DNA of 64,000 bases from Arthrobacter sp. Bi83. Lineage in GTDB: Bacteria; Actinomycetota; Actinomycetes; Actinomycetales; Micrococcaceae. Shown here piece after piece: positions 36,525 through 44,880 of the stretch. The position numbers and the translations under genes were made by a program. How positions within the stretch are numbered: position 1 is the first letter of the stretch; each line of letters opens with the position of its first letter. The notes under the pieces were generated by a model that saw only the letters and a list, made by a program, of their open reading frames with translations, made no database searches and was not told the DNA's origin. The stretch lies in the NCBI RefSeq assembly GCF_918698095.1, contig NZ_CAKKLY010000011.1, forward strand, positions 1 through 64,000, read 5' to 3'.

Positions 36525-37176
36525 AGCGGTCCAATCTCTTTTCGAGGGCGGACTGGCCGGTGGACAGCGCCAGGCAGATGACCCAGTAGACCAGTGCGGC
36601 CTCAAGGTACAGCGCCATGAACTCCTGGCTGAACGCAGCGATCTGCTGGGCATTCCGGAAGAGCTCAGTGACGAGGATCAGCGAGGCCAGCGAGGTGTCC
36701 TTGACCAGGGAGATGAAAGTGTTGGACAGCGGCGGCACGGACACCCTGGCTGCCTGGGGCAGGATGATGCGGCGCAATGCCTGCGCCCGTGACATGCCGA
36801 TGGTGTGCCCGGCTTCCCACTGCCCCTTGGGGACCGAGAGGATGGCCGCCCGGATCACCTCGGCCGCATAGCCGCCCACGTTGAGTGAAAAGGCGATGAT
36901 GGCGCTGGGCCAGGGATCGAGCTTTACGCCGAGGCTGGGCAGGCCGTAGAAGATCACGAAAAGCTGGACCAACAGCGGCGTCCCGCGGATCACCGAGACA
37001 TAGAACCTCGCCGCCCCTGACGCCACCGGGTTCCGGCTGAGCCGCATGAGCGCTACAAGCAGAGCAAGGGCCAGGCCGAAGGCAAAGGAGGCCAGGGTCA
37101 GCGGGATGGTCCCGGTGATGGCCCCGGTGACAATCGGGCCGAAGGAGCTCCAGACAAGGTCCCAGTTAAACGGCAT
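36511..37176 (-). CDS. Polar amino-acid ABC importer, permease
   Basis: A 221-residue inner-membrane permease of the HisM/GlnP/TcyB group, with about five helices. The conserved cytoplasmic EAA loop is visible as GHTIGMSRAQALRRIILPQAARV, and FYVSVIRGTPLLVQLFVIFYGLP is the usual second segment. It starts directly after the stop of the binding-protein gene. Because it is a single permease gene, the transporter probably uses a homodimer. Confidence 0.92.
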   Translation of the reverse strand: MPFNWDLVWSSFGPIVTGAITGTIPLTLASFAFGLALALLVALMRLSRNPVASGAARFYVSVIRGTPLLVQLFVIFYGLPSLGVKLDPWPSAIIAFSLNVGGYAAEVIRAAILSVPKGQWEAGHTIGMSRAQALRRIILPQAARVSVPPLSNTFISLVKDTSLASLILVTELFRNAQQIAAFSQEFMALYLEAALVYWVICLALSTGQSALEKRLDRYVAH

Positions 37177-37995
37177 CTACTTGGTGACGTCCGCGCCGAA
37201 GTACTTCTCCGAGATCTTGGTCAGTGTGCCGTCGGCCCGGAGATCGGCAAGCGCCTTGTCCACGGCGGCGGTGAGTTCGGTGGATCCCTTGCGGAACGCG
37301 AAGGCGCTCTCCGACTTTTCCTTGGTTTCGGCGGCGATCTTCAGTCCGGCGTCCGGGTTGGTCTTGGCGTAGTCAAGGTAGGTGAGTTTGTCGTTGACGA
37401 TCGCGTCCACCCGGCCCTGGCGGACCAGCGTCACGCCCTGGGCCCAGCCCTCCACGGACTGGACGTTGGCGCCGGCATCGACGGCCAGCTTGTAGAAGTT
37501 GCTGGTCAGCGACTGTGCGGTGGTCTTGCCCTTAAGGCTGTCGAAACCCGTGATGCTGTTGTTGTCCGCCTTGGTCACGATCACACCCGTGGAGACTGTG
37601 TACGGTGTGGAGAAGTCATACTTTGCCTTGCGCTCGGCATTGATGGAGATCTCGTTCGCGATGGTGTCGAAGCGCTTGGCATCAAGGCCGGCGAAGATGC
37701 CATCGAACTGGGTCTCCTCGAACTTTGCCTTCACACCCAGTTTCCCGGCGACCGCCTTGGCGATTTCGACGTCGAACCCGGTGAGCTCGCCTGCGCCCTC
37801 GGCGTGGAAGCTGAAGGGCTTGTAGGTGCCCTCGGTGGCAATGACGATCTCACCCTTGGACTTCACGTCACTCAGCGACGAATCCGAACTGCTGCTTGCT
37901 GCCGGCGCCTGTGAGCCGCCGCAGCCGGACAGCGCGAGCGCGAGAGTTGCGAGCGTGGCTGCGATTGCACTGCGGCGGGTGTGGAGGCGGTTCAT
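37177..37995 (-). CDS. Polar amino-acid (probably cystine-like) substrate-binding lipoprotein
   Basis: A 272-residue extracellular solute-binding family 3 protein. Lipoprotein signal with LALALSGCGG lipobox; mature protein with GEIVIATEGTYKPFSFH, DVEIAKAVAGKLGVK, FDTIANEISINAERKAKYDFS and YTVSTGVIV. This pattern is nearest to cystine/glutamine binders (TcyA/FliY type), but ligand choice is only suggested. ATG at 37995 has aagaagga upstream; the frame opens at 38076 without a signal. First gene of the importer operon. Confidence 0.9.
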   Translation of the reverse strand: MNRLHTRRSAIAATLATLALALSGCGGSQAPAASSSSDSSLSDVKSKGEIVIATEGTYKPFSFHAEGAGELTGFDVEIAKAVAGKLGVKAKFEETQFDGIFAGLDAKRFDTIANEISINAERKAKYDFSTPYTVSTGVIVTKADNNSITGFDSLKGKTTAQSLTSNFYKLAVDAGANVQSVEGWAQGVTLVRQGRVDAIVNDKLTYLDYAKTNPDAGLKIAAETKEKSESAFAFRKGSTELTAAVDKALADLRADGTLTKISEKYFGADVTK

Positions 37996-38296
37996 GGCGG
38001 TTCCTTCTTCTTGCTGGCTGCGTAGGGCTTTGTCACGGCGGCCGGAGCCGGTCACACGCGACACTACCCCCCACAACGCACTTGGAAAGTTGTTTTATTT
38101 CGCCATCTTACGGGGGACAGCTACAGCCCTTAAACAGGCTGAGTGGGGGCGGTCCCCAACGTCCCGCCACCACTCATCCCCCCAATGTGCGCTCCGGCAG
38201 GCGCCACGGCCCCGTCTTCACGGAAGGCTAGGCAGCAACTGCTTTCACACATTCATGATTCTCTCACGGTCTAATGATTTTGTGAATCCCGCCGCC
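37996..38296. other. Intergenic stretch without a gene, holding an inverted repeat
   Basis: No coding frame with plausible codon use was found here. It contains the promoter region of the amino-acid importer operon and the end of the seven-helix operon. An imperfect inverted repeat with outer arms TTCACA (38244-38249) and TGTGAA (38281-38286), extended inward by CATTCAT/ATGATTT-like bases, may be a terminator for the upstream membrane gene or an operator. Several short GC-rich palindromes occur around 38140. Confidence 0.5.
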
Positions 38297-39034
38297 TTAC
38301 CTTTCAGTAGATGACGTCCCCGGCGCACGGAAACCTGTGGCCCGGACCCGGGCCAGCCAGACCATTCCAAGCCCCAGCACATAGAACACGACGGCGCCGT
38401 TGTTGACCACGAGCCGCGGCAAGGTGAAGGCCGGCCCCGTGAACTCCAGCACGAGTCCTGCCGTTGTGGCCACGGCGCCTGCCGCCATCAGGGACGCCCC
38501 CGTGCGGACGAGGGAGGGCAGCCTGCTGTTGGCGGCCCGGAGCAGGCAAGGCAGAAGTGCCAGCGATACGTAGACCGGGTAACCACGTGCGACGGCCCAG
38601 TAGAAAGGCAGCAGGGCAGCGTTGCGGGCACTTGTCCCGCCGACCTCCGCAAGGCCCAGGGATGACCCGGAAGAGTCCATGGCCAGGAAGATCGTGACCA
38701 GGGCCGCGGAAAACAATCCCAGCATGGCGAGCCCGAATCGCCCGGAGATGAGGCGGTATGCGTCGGCGGCGCCAAATGCCCTGCTCACGCGGAGCGCCAC
38801 CAGGAAAAGCGTGGCAAAAACGATAAGCCGCAGCAGGACGTTGGCAATGTTAATGCCGCCAACAGCGCGATCGATGGCCAGGTAGAACGGTCCCATGCTG
38901 AGTGCGGCGGCAGCCGTGGCCAAAAGGAAGATGACGAAGAGCGAGCGGTTCCGGCCCTGCAGGGTGCTCGGAATTCGGACCAGGGTGGCAACGGCGCAAA
39001 CGATCAGGGTGGTCCATTGCAGGATCTCTGTCAT
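38297..39034 (-). CDS. Seven-helix membrane protein, copy A of a tandem pair
   Basis: A 245-residue integral membrane protein with about seven helices and no charged domain beyond a short tail. It is a paralogue of the gene at 39128: shared MTEILQWTTLI start, IDR/IDS-G-N-ANVLLR block, MDSSGSSLGL and ARGYPVYVSLALLPCLLRA. The helix layout and the IDxxxGxxNxANLL block remind me of the actinobacterial MAB_1171c-type putative transporters, but without their C-terminal DUF6545 part; this resemblance is from memory and weak. ATG at 39034 is preceded by gggggaa. Function unknown. Confidence 0.75.
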   Translation of the reverse strand: MTEILQWTTLIVCAVATLVRIPSTLQGRNRSLFVIFLLATAAAALSMGPFYLAIDRAVGGINIANVLLRLIVFATLFLVALRVSRAFGAADAYRLISGRFGLAMLGLFSAALVTIFLAMDSSGSSLGLAEVGGTSARNAALLPFYWAVARGYPVYVSLALLPCLLRAANSRLPSLVRTGASLMAAGAVATTAGLVLEFTGPAFTLPRLVVNNGAVVFYVLGLGMVWLARVRATGFRAPGTSSTER

Positions 39035-39079
39035 CCGCGATTCCCCCAGATCTTTCGGTTTGTTTCCTGGTCTTGATTC
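39035..39079 (-). pseudogene. Duplicated, damaged 3' end of the HTH gene used as leader
   Basis: The 45 bases before copy A, together with its ATGA, align with the last 49 bases of the HTH gene (39859-39907) with about 6 mismatches and two single-base gaps, that is roughly 84 percent identity. Shared blocks include CAAGACCA, CAAACCG and AAAGATCTGGG. The gaps shift the frame, so it no longer encodes the HTH end, but the Shine-Dalgarno function is kept. Confidence 0.7.
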
Positions 39080-39127
39080 TCGCGTCGTGGGATTGCCGGG
39101 CGCTCGACGGTGGTCCGGCATGCCCCG

Positions 39128-39862
39128 TCAGTCAGGGGCGGACAGCGCGCCGGTGACCTTCCTGCCCGCCCGGAGCTTGGCCAGCCAGATCAGCGTCAGC
39201 CCGACCACAAAGCACAGGATGGCGGTGTAGTTGATAACGAACGTGAGGTACCCCAATGCGGCTGGAATCACCGGGAAGAAGAGGCTGAGGATGGTGGCTA
39301 TCCCCCCGATGGCAAGCAGCAGGGCACTGATGCGAAGCAGAGCGGGAAGGGTGCCGCGCACTGCCCGCAGCAGGCCGGGCAGGATGGCTAGGGAAACATA
39401 GGCCGGATAGGCGCGGCCGGCAGCGCCGTAGTACTCGACCAGCGCCCTGTTCCGCTCATCCTTGGCATATACGCCCACAAGGCCCACTGACGAACCCTCG
39501 CTGTCCATCAGGGCGAAGAAGACCAGCATTGCTGCGGAGATCAGTCCCAGGACCAAGGTGCCGCGGCGGCCGCGGATGAGCCGGAGGCCGGGCTGGTCGC
39601 CGAAACCCTTAGCGATGCGCATGCCCAGGACGTAGACGGCCGCGAAGATGATGAAGCGCAGGAGCAGGTTGGCCACGTTAGTGTTTCCGAGCAGGCTGTC
39701 AATGGCCATGTAGGGGCCCTTGATGCTGAGCAGGATGGCAACGGTCATCAGCGCCAGAATGTAGAACAGCGATCTGTTCTTCTTGCGGACCAGATTGGGG
39801 ATCCGGGACAGCGCCGCAGCGCCGCATGCGATCAGGGTGGTCCACTGCAGGATCTCGATCAT
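39128..39862 (-). CDS. Seven-helix membrane protein, copy B of a tandem pair
   Basis: A 244-residue paralogue of copy A, with MIEILQWTTLIACGAAALSR start, basic cytoplasmic loop RKKNRSLF, GPYMAIDSLLGNTNVANLLLRF, LMDSEGSSVGLVGVYAKDERN and AYPAYVSLAILPGLLRAVRG. The last helix ends FVVGLTLIWLAKLRAGRK. ATG at 39862 overlaps the stop of the HTH gene (ATGA), so the regulator and this protein are made together. The gene directly follows the HTH gene and precedes copy A by 93 bases. Sensor, anti-regulator or transporter roles are all open. Confidence 0.78.
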   Translation of the reverse strand: MIEILQWTTLIACGAAALSRIPNLVRKKNRSLFYILALMTVAILLSIKGPYMAIDSLLGNTNVANLLLRFIIFAAVYVLGMRIAKGFGDQPGLRLIRGRRGTLVLGLISAAMLVFFALMDSEGSSVGLVGVYAKDERNRALVEYYGAAGRAYPAYVSLAILPGLLRAVRGTLPALLRISALLLAIGGIATILSLFFPVIPAALGYLTFVINYTAILCFVVGLTLIWLAKLRAGRKVTGALSAPD

Positions 39863-40617
39863 CCGAGGTTCTCCCAGATCTTTTCGGTTTGTTCTTGGTC
39901 TTGTTCCTGGCGCCGCAGTGTCTTCCCGACCGCCTGCAGCCGGTCTCCAGCCAGGACTGCCAGTTCGCCGTCGGACAGCCTGTCCAGCGCCGCTTGCCGG
40001 GCCCCTGGCTCCCACCCGGCTTCCGCTTCGGTGATCAGGCCGGTGGCCACCAGCCCTCCCGTCAGTCCGACGCCGGCAGCCCGGGAGGTGGCTATGGCCA
40101 CCTCGGGTGCCAGCCGGTTTGCGGTGAGCTGGGCCGAATAGTTCTGCGGTGCGATGCCCGTGGCGGCGGAGACGCGGTGGCGGAGTTCGCCGTCGTCAAT
40201 CGCGTCCACCCAGTTCTTCACGGAGGTGACGTGCGGCGCCGGGCCGAGTTCCGGCCGCTTGGCCTGCTGCGCGCCCGATCCGGGGTCGGCGCCGGATCCG
40301 GCTTCCGGTGCGGATCGTGCAATGACCGCCCGCAGCAGATCAACGGTGGCAATCTGGCTGACCAGCTCCTGCGGGGTAGGAGGGACCTGGGGTTCGGCAA
40401 GATCGCGGTAGGTCTCAAAATAGGCCAGCGCGGCGACCGGATTGACGTTGAAGGCCCGGCTGATGCTGACCACCGTCGCTTCGGCCACTTTGCCCCGGAC
40501 GAGCTGCTGGGCCAGGGTGGTGCGCTTGACCTGCGACAGCCTGGAGACATCGGCCATGCTGGTGTCAGGTGCGATGCCGTGTAGCCAGCGCTGGAACGCT
40601 TTGGCGGGGAGTGGCAT
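39859..40617 (-). CDS. Helix-turn-helix (XRE-like) protein coupled to the membrane pair
   Basis: A 252-residue predicted cytoplasmic protein. The N-terminus (about 17-65: TSMADVSRLSQVKRTTLAQQLVRGKVAEATVVSISRAF in parts) has the spacing of a lambda-repressor-like HTH, followed by FNVNPVAALAYFETYRDL. The middle part (about 70-135) is linker and helical; the third quarter includes KNWVDAIDDGELRHRVSAATGI and looks like a second HTH-like repeat with APQNYSAQLTANRL. The C-terminus is charged (RRQEQDQEQTEKIWENLG). It probably controls this locus, but no target is known. Divergent from the ABC-F gene. Confidence 0.75.
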   Translation of the reverse strand: MPLPAKAFQRWLHGIAPDTSMADVSRLSQVKRTTLAQQLVRGKVAEATVVSISRAFNVNPVAALAYFETYRDLAEPQVPPTPQELVSQIATVDLLRAVIARSAPEAGSGADPGSGAQQAKRPELGPAPHVTSVKNWVDAIDDGELRHRVSAATGIAPQNYSAQLTANRLAPEVAIATSRAAGVGLTGGLVATGLITEAEAGWEPGARQAALDRLSDGELAVLAGDRLQAVGKTLRRQEQDQEQTEKIWENLG

Positions 40618-40697
40618 GGAACGCTCTCTGCTGAACGAATGATTGGCACGATAGTAGCTGCCGCCACTCTCGATTTTACGCAGCCCACAGCTTCAAC

Positions 40698-40759
40698 TAT
40701 GCTAGTTTCTCGAACCCGCTGGTCCGTACACCCCCCAAGTCCGGACCAGCGGGTTCTTT
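40698..40759 (+). promoter_or_regulatory. Promoter and leader hairpin before the ABC-F gene
   Basis: TATGCT (40698-40703) is a likely -10 element. Starting 9 bases later a 15-bp perfect stem, GAACCCGCTGGTCCG (40712-40726) with its complement (40742-40756), encloses a 15-base C-rich loop and is followed by TTTC. The hairpin would therefore form at the very 5' end of the transcript, 55 bases before the ABC-F start, as expected of a transcription attenuator. It could instead be a plain terminator. Confidence 0.55.
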
Positions 40760-40813
40760 CATGCCCGCCGGAATTTCTCTGGCCGAAACGGGCAGCGGTG
40801 AGAGGATGGACTA

Positions 40814-42478
40814 ATGACTGCAACCCTTGTTGCCAAAGACCTTGCGGGCGGTCATGATCACCGCACTCTCTTCTCAAAGCTTTCCCTGACGGTGGCCCCG
40901 GGGGACGTTGTTGGCGTGGTCGGTGCCAACGGAGCCGGCAAATCCACGCTGCTCCGCCTCCTTGCCGGCGTGGATTTGCCGCAGGAAGGAAGCGTGAGCC
41001 TCGCCCCGGCAGACGCCTTCGTGGGATGGCTCCCGCAGGAACACGAGCGGATGGCCGGTGAAACCGTGGCTGCCTACATCGCCCGCCGCACCGGCTGCGC
41101 CCAGGCCACCGCCGAGATGGAAGCCACCGCAGAGGCTCTCGGCGGAGGAGCGCCCGGCGCCGACGATGCGTATTCCCTGGCCTTCGACCGCTGGATGGCT
41201 TCCGGCGCCGCTGACCTTGACGAGCGCATTCCGCCCGTCCTCGCCGATCTCGGACTGGACATTGGGCCGGACGCCGAAATGACCGGCCTGTCGGGAGGCC
41301 AGGCAGCGCGGGTTGCGCTCGCCGCCCTGCTGCTGAGCCGCTTCGACATCGTACTGCTGGACGAGCCAACGAACGACCTTGACCTCGACGGACTCGCCAA
41401 GCTGGAATCGTTCGTCCAGGGGCTCCGCGGCGGCGCGGTGCTCGTGTCGCACGACCGCGAATTCCTGGCCCGCTGCGTGACCACCATCGTGGAGTTGGAC
41501 CTCGCCCAGAATTCCGTGGCGGTGTACGACGGCGGTTACGAGGCGTTCCTCGAGGAGCGCGCCGTCGCCCGCCGGCACGCCCGCGAACGCTATGAGGAAT
41601 TTGCCTCCACCAAGGCGGACCTGGTGTCCCGGGCGCGGACCCAGCGCGAGTGGAGCTCACAGGGCGTCCGGAACGCGATGAAGAAAAGCCCGGACAATGA
41701 CAAGATCCGCCGCGCTGCGAGCACAGAGTCATCGGAAAAGCAGGCGCAGAAGGTCCGGCAAATGGAATCGCGCATCGCCCGGCTGGATGCGGTGGAGGAG
41801 CCGCGGAAGGAATGGCAGCTCCAGTTCAGCATCGGCCAGGCGCCGCGCTCCAGTTCCGTGGTGGCCACACTCCGCGACGCGGTGGTCCGGCAGGGAAGTT
41901 TCACACTGGGCCCCGTGAACCTGCAGCTCAACGCCGGCGAACGGATCGGCATCACCGGGCCAAACGGCGCGGGCAAGTCCACGCTGCTTCGCCTGCTGCT
42001 GGGAATCCAGGAGCCTCATTCCGGTGACGCTTCCAGGGGCGCTTCGGTGGCCGTCGGCGAAATCGACCAGGCCCGCGGCCTGCTGGCCGGCCACCTGAAC
42101 CTCGGGACCGCCGTCGAAGCCGTGCTGACCGATCAGACTCCGGCGGAGGTCCGCACGCTGCTGGCCAAATTCGGACTCAAGGCGGACCACACGTCCCGCA
42201 CTGTGGATTCACTGTCGCCCGGGGAACGCACCCGCGCCGCCCTGGCTCTCCTGCAGGCCCGCGGCGTAAACCTGCTGGTCCTGGACGAACCCACCAACCA
42301 CCTGGATTTGCCCGCGATCGAACAGTTGGAGGAGGCGCTGGAAAGCTACGACGGTGCCCTGCTCCTGGTCACCCACGACCGCCGCCTGCTCGAAAACGTC
42401 AGGCTCGATGCGCGCTGGAATGTGGACAACGGCGTGGTCACTGAAGTTATGACAGGCAAGATGGAGCACAAACTATGA
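40814..42478 (+). CDS. ABC-F family ATPase
   Basis: A 554-residue soluble protein with two ABC domains and no membrane segment: Walker A GANGAGKST (first) and GPNGAGKST (second), LSGGQAARVALA and LSPGERTRAALA signatures, and Walker B VLLDEPTNDLDLDG and LVLDEPTNHLDLPA. The basic interdomain linker (about 240-330, RERYEEFASTKADLVSRARTQ) matches the P-site tRNA interaction motif region. ABC-F proteins act on ribosomes in translation or antibiotic protection. Shine-Dalgarno agaggatgg precedes the ATG. The stop overlaps the following ABC exporter start. Confidence 0.9.
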   Translation: MTATLVAKDLAGGHDHRTLFSKLSLTVAPGDVVGVVGANGAGKSTLLRLLAGVDLPQEGSVSLAPADAFVGWLPQEHERMAGETVAAYIARRTGCAQATAEMEATAEALGGGAPGADDAYSLAFDRWMASGAADLDERIPPVLADLGLDIGPDAEMTGLSGGQAARVALAALLLSRFDIVLLDEPTNDLDLDGLAKLESFVQGLRGGAVLVSHDREFLARCVTTIVELDLAQNSVAVYDGGYEAFLEERAVARRHARERYEEFASTKADLVSRARTQREWSSQGVRNAMKKSPDNDKIRRAASTESSEKQAQKVRQMESRIARLDAVEEPRKEWQLQFSIGQAPRSSSVVATLRDAVVRQGSFTLGPVNLQLNAGERIGITGPNGAGKSTLLRLLLGIQEPHSGDASRGASVAVGEIDQARGLLAGHLNLGTAVEAVLTDQTPAEVRTLLAKFGLKADHTSRTVDSLSPGERTRAALALLQARGVNLLVLDEPTNHLDLPAIEQLEEALESYDGALLLVTHDRRLLENVRLDARWNVDNGVVTEVMTGKMEHKL

Positions 42479-44388
42479 GCATGGACGGCGTGGCCTGGCG
42501 CTCGCTTTACAACATCACCCGCGCCAAGAGCGGTTCCAAGCCGTTCTCCAAGGAGACGCTGAAGCGCGTTCTTGGTTTCGCGCGGCCACACCGCGGCAAA
42601 CTGATTGCCTTCGTGGCCGTGTCCATCGTCATGGCTTTCCTGGCGGTGGCAACGCCGGTCCTCGCCGGCCAGGTCGTCAACGCCATCGTCGCGTCCGCGG
42701 GCACGGATGAGGTGATCCGTCTGGCCGGGCTGATCGCCGGGGTTGCCGTTGCTGAAGCCGCGCTGGGAATGGTGAGCCGCTGGCTGTCTTCGACCATCGG
42801 GGAAGGTGTCATCGTTGACCTCCGCACCCGGGTGTTCGACCATGTGCAGAAAATGCCCATTGCCTTCTTCACGCGGACCCGCACCGGCGCCCTCGTCAGC
42901 AGGCTGAATAACGACGTCATCGGGGCGCAGTCCGCGTTTGCCGGAACGCTGTCCGGGGTGGTCAGCAACGTGGTGGCCCTCATTCTGACCCTCATCGTCA
43001 TGCTCAACACTTCCTGGCTGGTCACCGTGCTGGCCATGGTCCTGCTGCCCATCTTCCTGATTCCGGCCCGCCGGATGGGCTCCAAGCTGGCCGATCTCCG
43101 CCGCGAAGCGGCGGAACACAATGCCGCCATGGGCACCCAGATGACGGAACGATTTTCTGCCCCCGGCGCCACGCTCGTGAAGCTCTTCGGCCGCCCGGCG
43201 GACGAATCCCGTGAGTTCGCGCTCCGTGCGGGCCGGGTCCGGGACATCGGTGTGCGGACCGCGATGCTGCAGTTCACCTTCGTGACGGCCCTGACGCTGG
43301 TTTCGGCGCTTGCGCTGGCCCTCGTCTACGGCCTCGGCGGCTGGCTCGCGATTGAACGCCAGCTCGCACCCGGCGACGTCGTTGTGCTGGCCCTGCTGCT
43401 CACCCGCCTTTATGCGCCGCTCACCGCGCTGTCCAACGCCCGCGTGGAAATCATGAGCGCCCTGGTCAGCTTCGAGCGCGTGTTCGAAATCCTGGACCTG
43501 AAGCCGCTCATCCAGGAAAAGCCCGACGCCGTTGCCGTCCCCCCTGGGCCTGTGGCCGTGGAGTTCGACGACGTCCGGTTCGCCTACCCGTCCGCGGACA
43601 AGGTCTCCCTTGCCTCGCTCGAGGAAGTCTCCACACTGGATACCCGCGGCGGCGAGGAAGTGCTGCACGGCATCAGTTTCCGCGTGGAACCCGGCCAGAC
43701 CGTGGCGCTCGTGGGCTCGTCAGGGGCCGGAAAATCCACCGTCGCACAGCTGCTCTCACGGCTGTACGACGTCGACTCCGGCGCCGTGCGGCTCGGCGGC
43801 CGTGGTCCCGTAACCGGGCTGGACGTCCGCGACCTCACATTCGACTCCATGCGGGACACCCTTGGCATGGTCACCCAGGACGGGCACCTGTTCCACGAAT
43901 CCGTCGCGTCCAACCTGCGGCTGGCCCGGCCCGACGCCACCGAGGAGGACATGTGGGACGTGCTGCGACAGGCACGGCTCGAATACATGATCCGCTCGCT
44001 GCCGGACGGGCTGGACACCGTGGTGGGGGAGCGCGGCTACCGCCTCTCCGGCGGCGAACGCCAGCGCCTCACCATCGCCCGGCTGCTGATCGCGCAGCCG
44101 CGGGTGGTCATTCTCGACGAAGCGACGGCGGCACTGGACTCCACCAACGAAGCCGCCGTGCAGGCGGCGCTCGGCGCGGCACTCGAGGGGCGTACCGCCG
44201 TCGTGATTGCCCACCGGCTTTCCACGATCCGTGCTGCGGACGTGATCCTCGTGGTGGAGGACGGCTCGATTGTGGAGCGCGGAACGCATACGGAACTGCT
44301 CGCCGCCGACGGCCGCTATGCAGAGCTGTACCGGACGCAGTTCGCCGAGGCCACCGCAGTGGCCGAGGAAGCGGTCCCAGAGCTCTGA
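42475..44388 (+). CDS. ABC exporter, fused permease-ATPase
   Basis: A 637-residue half-exporter: six helices in an ABC_membrane domain (about 40-320) and a nucleotide-binding domain (about 360-610) with Walker A GSSGAGKST, signature LSGGERQRLTIARLL, Walker B VILDEATAALDSTNE and switch His in IAHRLST. It is of the MsbA/BmrA multidrug-lipid type and works as a dimer. The ATGA overlap with the ABC-F stop places both in one operon; the combination of ribosome protection-like ATPase and exporter suggests a drug-tolerance role, which is inference. Confidence 0.92.
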   Translation: MSMDGVAWRSLYNITRAKSGSKPFSKETLKRVLGFARPHRGKLIAFVAVSIVMAFLAVATPVLAGQVVNAIVASAGTDEVIRLAGLIAGVAVAEAALGMVSRWLSSTIGEGVIVDLRTRVFDHVQKMPIAFFTRTRTGALVSRLNNDVIGAQSAFAGTLSGVVSNVVALILTLIVMLNTSWLVTVLAMVLLPIFLIPARRMGSKLADLRREAAEHNAAMGTQMTERFSAPGATLVKLFGRPADESREFALRAGRVRDIGVRTAMLQFTFVTALTLVSALALALVYGLGGWLAIERQLAPGDVVVLALLLTRLYAPLTALSNARVEIMSALVSFERVFEILDLKPLIQEKPDAVAVPPGPVAVEFDDVRFAYPSADKVSLASLEEVSTLDTRGGEEVLHGISFRVEPGQTVALVGSSGAGKSTVAQLLSRLYDVDSGAVRLGGRGPVTGLDVRDLTFDSMRDTLGMVTQDGHLFHESVASNLRLARPDATEEDMWDVLRQARLEYMIRSLPDGLDTVVGERGYRLSGGERQRLTIARLLIAQPRVVILDEATAALDSTNEAAVQAALGAALEGRTAVVIAHRLSTIRAADVILVVEDGSIVERGTHTELLAADGRYAELYRTQFAEATAVAEEAVPEL

Positions 44389-44403
44389 CCGTCATCGACG
44401 GGC

Positions 44404-44444
44404 GAGATCTCGGCGCTTAGGCACCGTCAAAGTGCCGAGATCTC
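44404..44444. terminator. Bidirectional terminator hairpin
   Basis: A 15-bp stem with one G-T wobble, GAGATCTCGGCGCTT against AAGTGCCGAGATCTC, closed by 11 bases, lies between the ABC exporter and the convergent Nudix gene and overlaps no coding region. Confidence 0.75.
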
Positions 44445-44445
44445 A

Positions 44446-44880
44446 CTACTCGGTGACGGTGTCGGCGGACGCCGGTGTCAGTGGACGCCGGGCCAGCGCC
44501 GGGAGGACGTGGTCCGTGAGCAGCGGCGCGAGGTCGGCGGGCAGCTCGGCTGCCAGGTCCAGCCAGCGGATTTCGGCGATCTCGGCCGAGGGGTGGGCAA
44601 CCCAGGTCCCGGGGGCCGTGAATACGGTGGCCTCGATTTCCGTTGCAGCCTCGTTGGCGGCGTCGGCCAGCCAAACACCCATGGGCTTCAGCTCGCGCGG
44701 GTCAATGACGATCCCCACTTCTTCCGCGAGCTCCCGGGCGGCGGCCTGCACGGCGGTCTCGCCGGGCTCGGGCTTGCCACCGGGATGCATGTACTTGTCC
44801 GTGCCGCGCTTGCGGACGGTGAGGAGCCGGCCGGCGGCGTCATAGACACACACGGCGGAGACAATGATGCGCGGATTCAC
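44446..44880 (-). CDS. Nudix hydrolase
   Basis: A 144-residue enzyme hydrolysing nucleoside diphosphates linked to another group. The Nudix box is complete: GGKPEPGETAVQAAARELAEEVGI read as GGK-E-GET, then RELAEEVGI. The product begins IIVSAVCVYDAAGRLLTVRKRG, and the MHPGGK context is typical of actinobacterial members of the ADP-ribose/8-oxo-dGTP type, so substrate is open. It starts with GTG, which overlaps the stop of the DUF6314 gene (GTGA), so the two genes are coupled. Confidence 0.92.
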   Translation of the reverse strand: MNPRIIVSAVCVYDAAGRLLTVRKRGTDKYMHPGGKPEPGETAVQAAARELAEEVGIVIDPRELKPMGVWLADAANEAATEIEATVFTAPGTWVAHPSAEIAEIRWLDLAAELPADLAPLLTDHVLPALARRPLTPASADTVTE

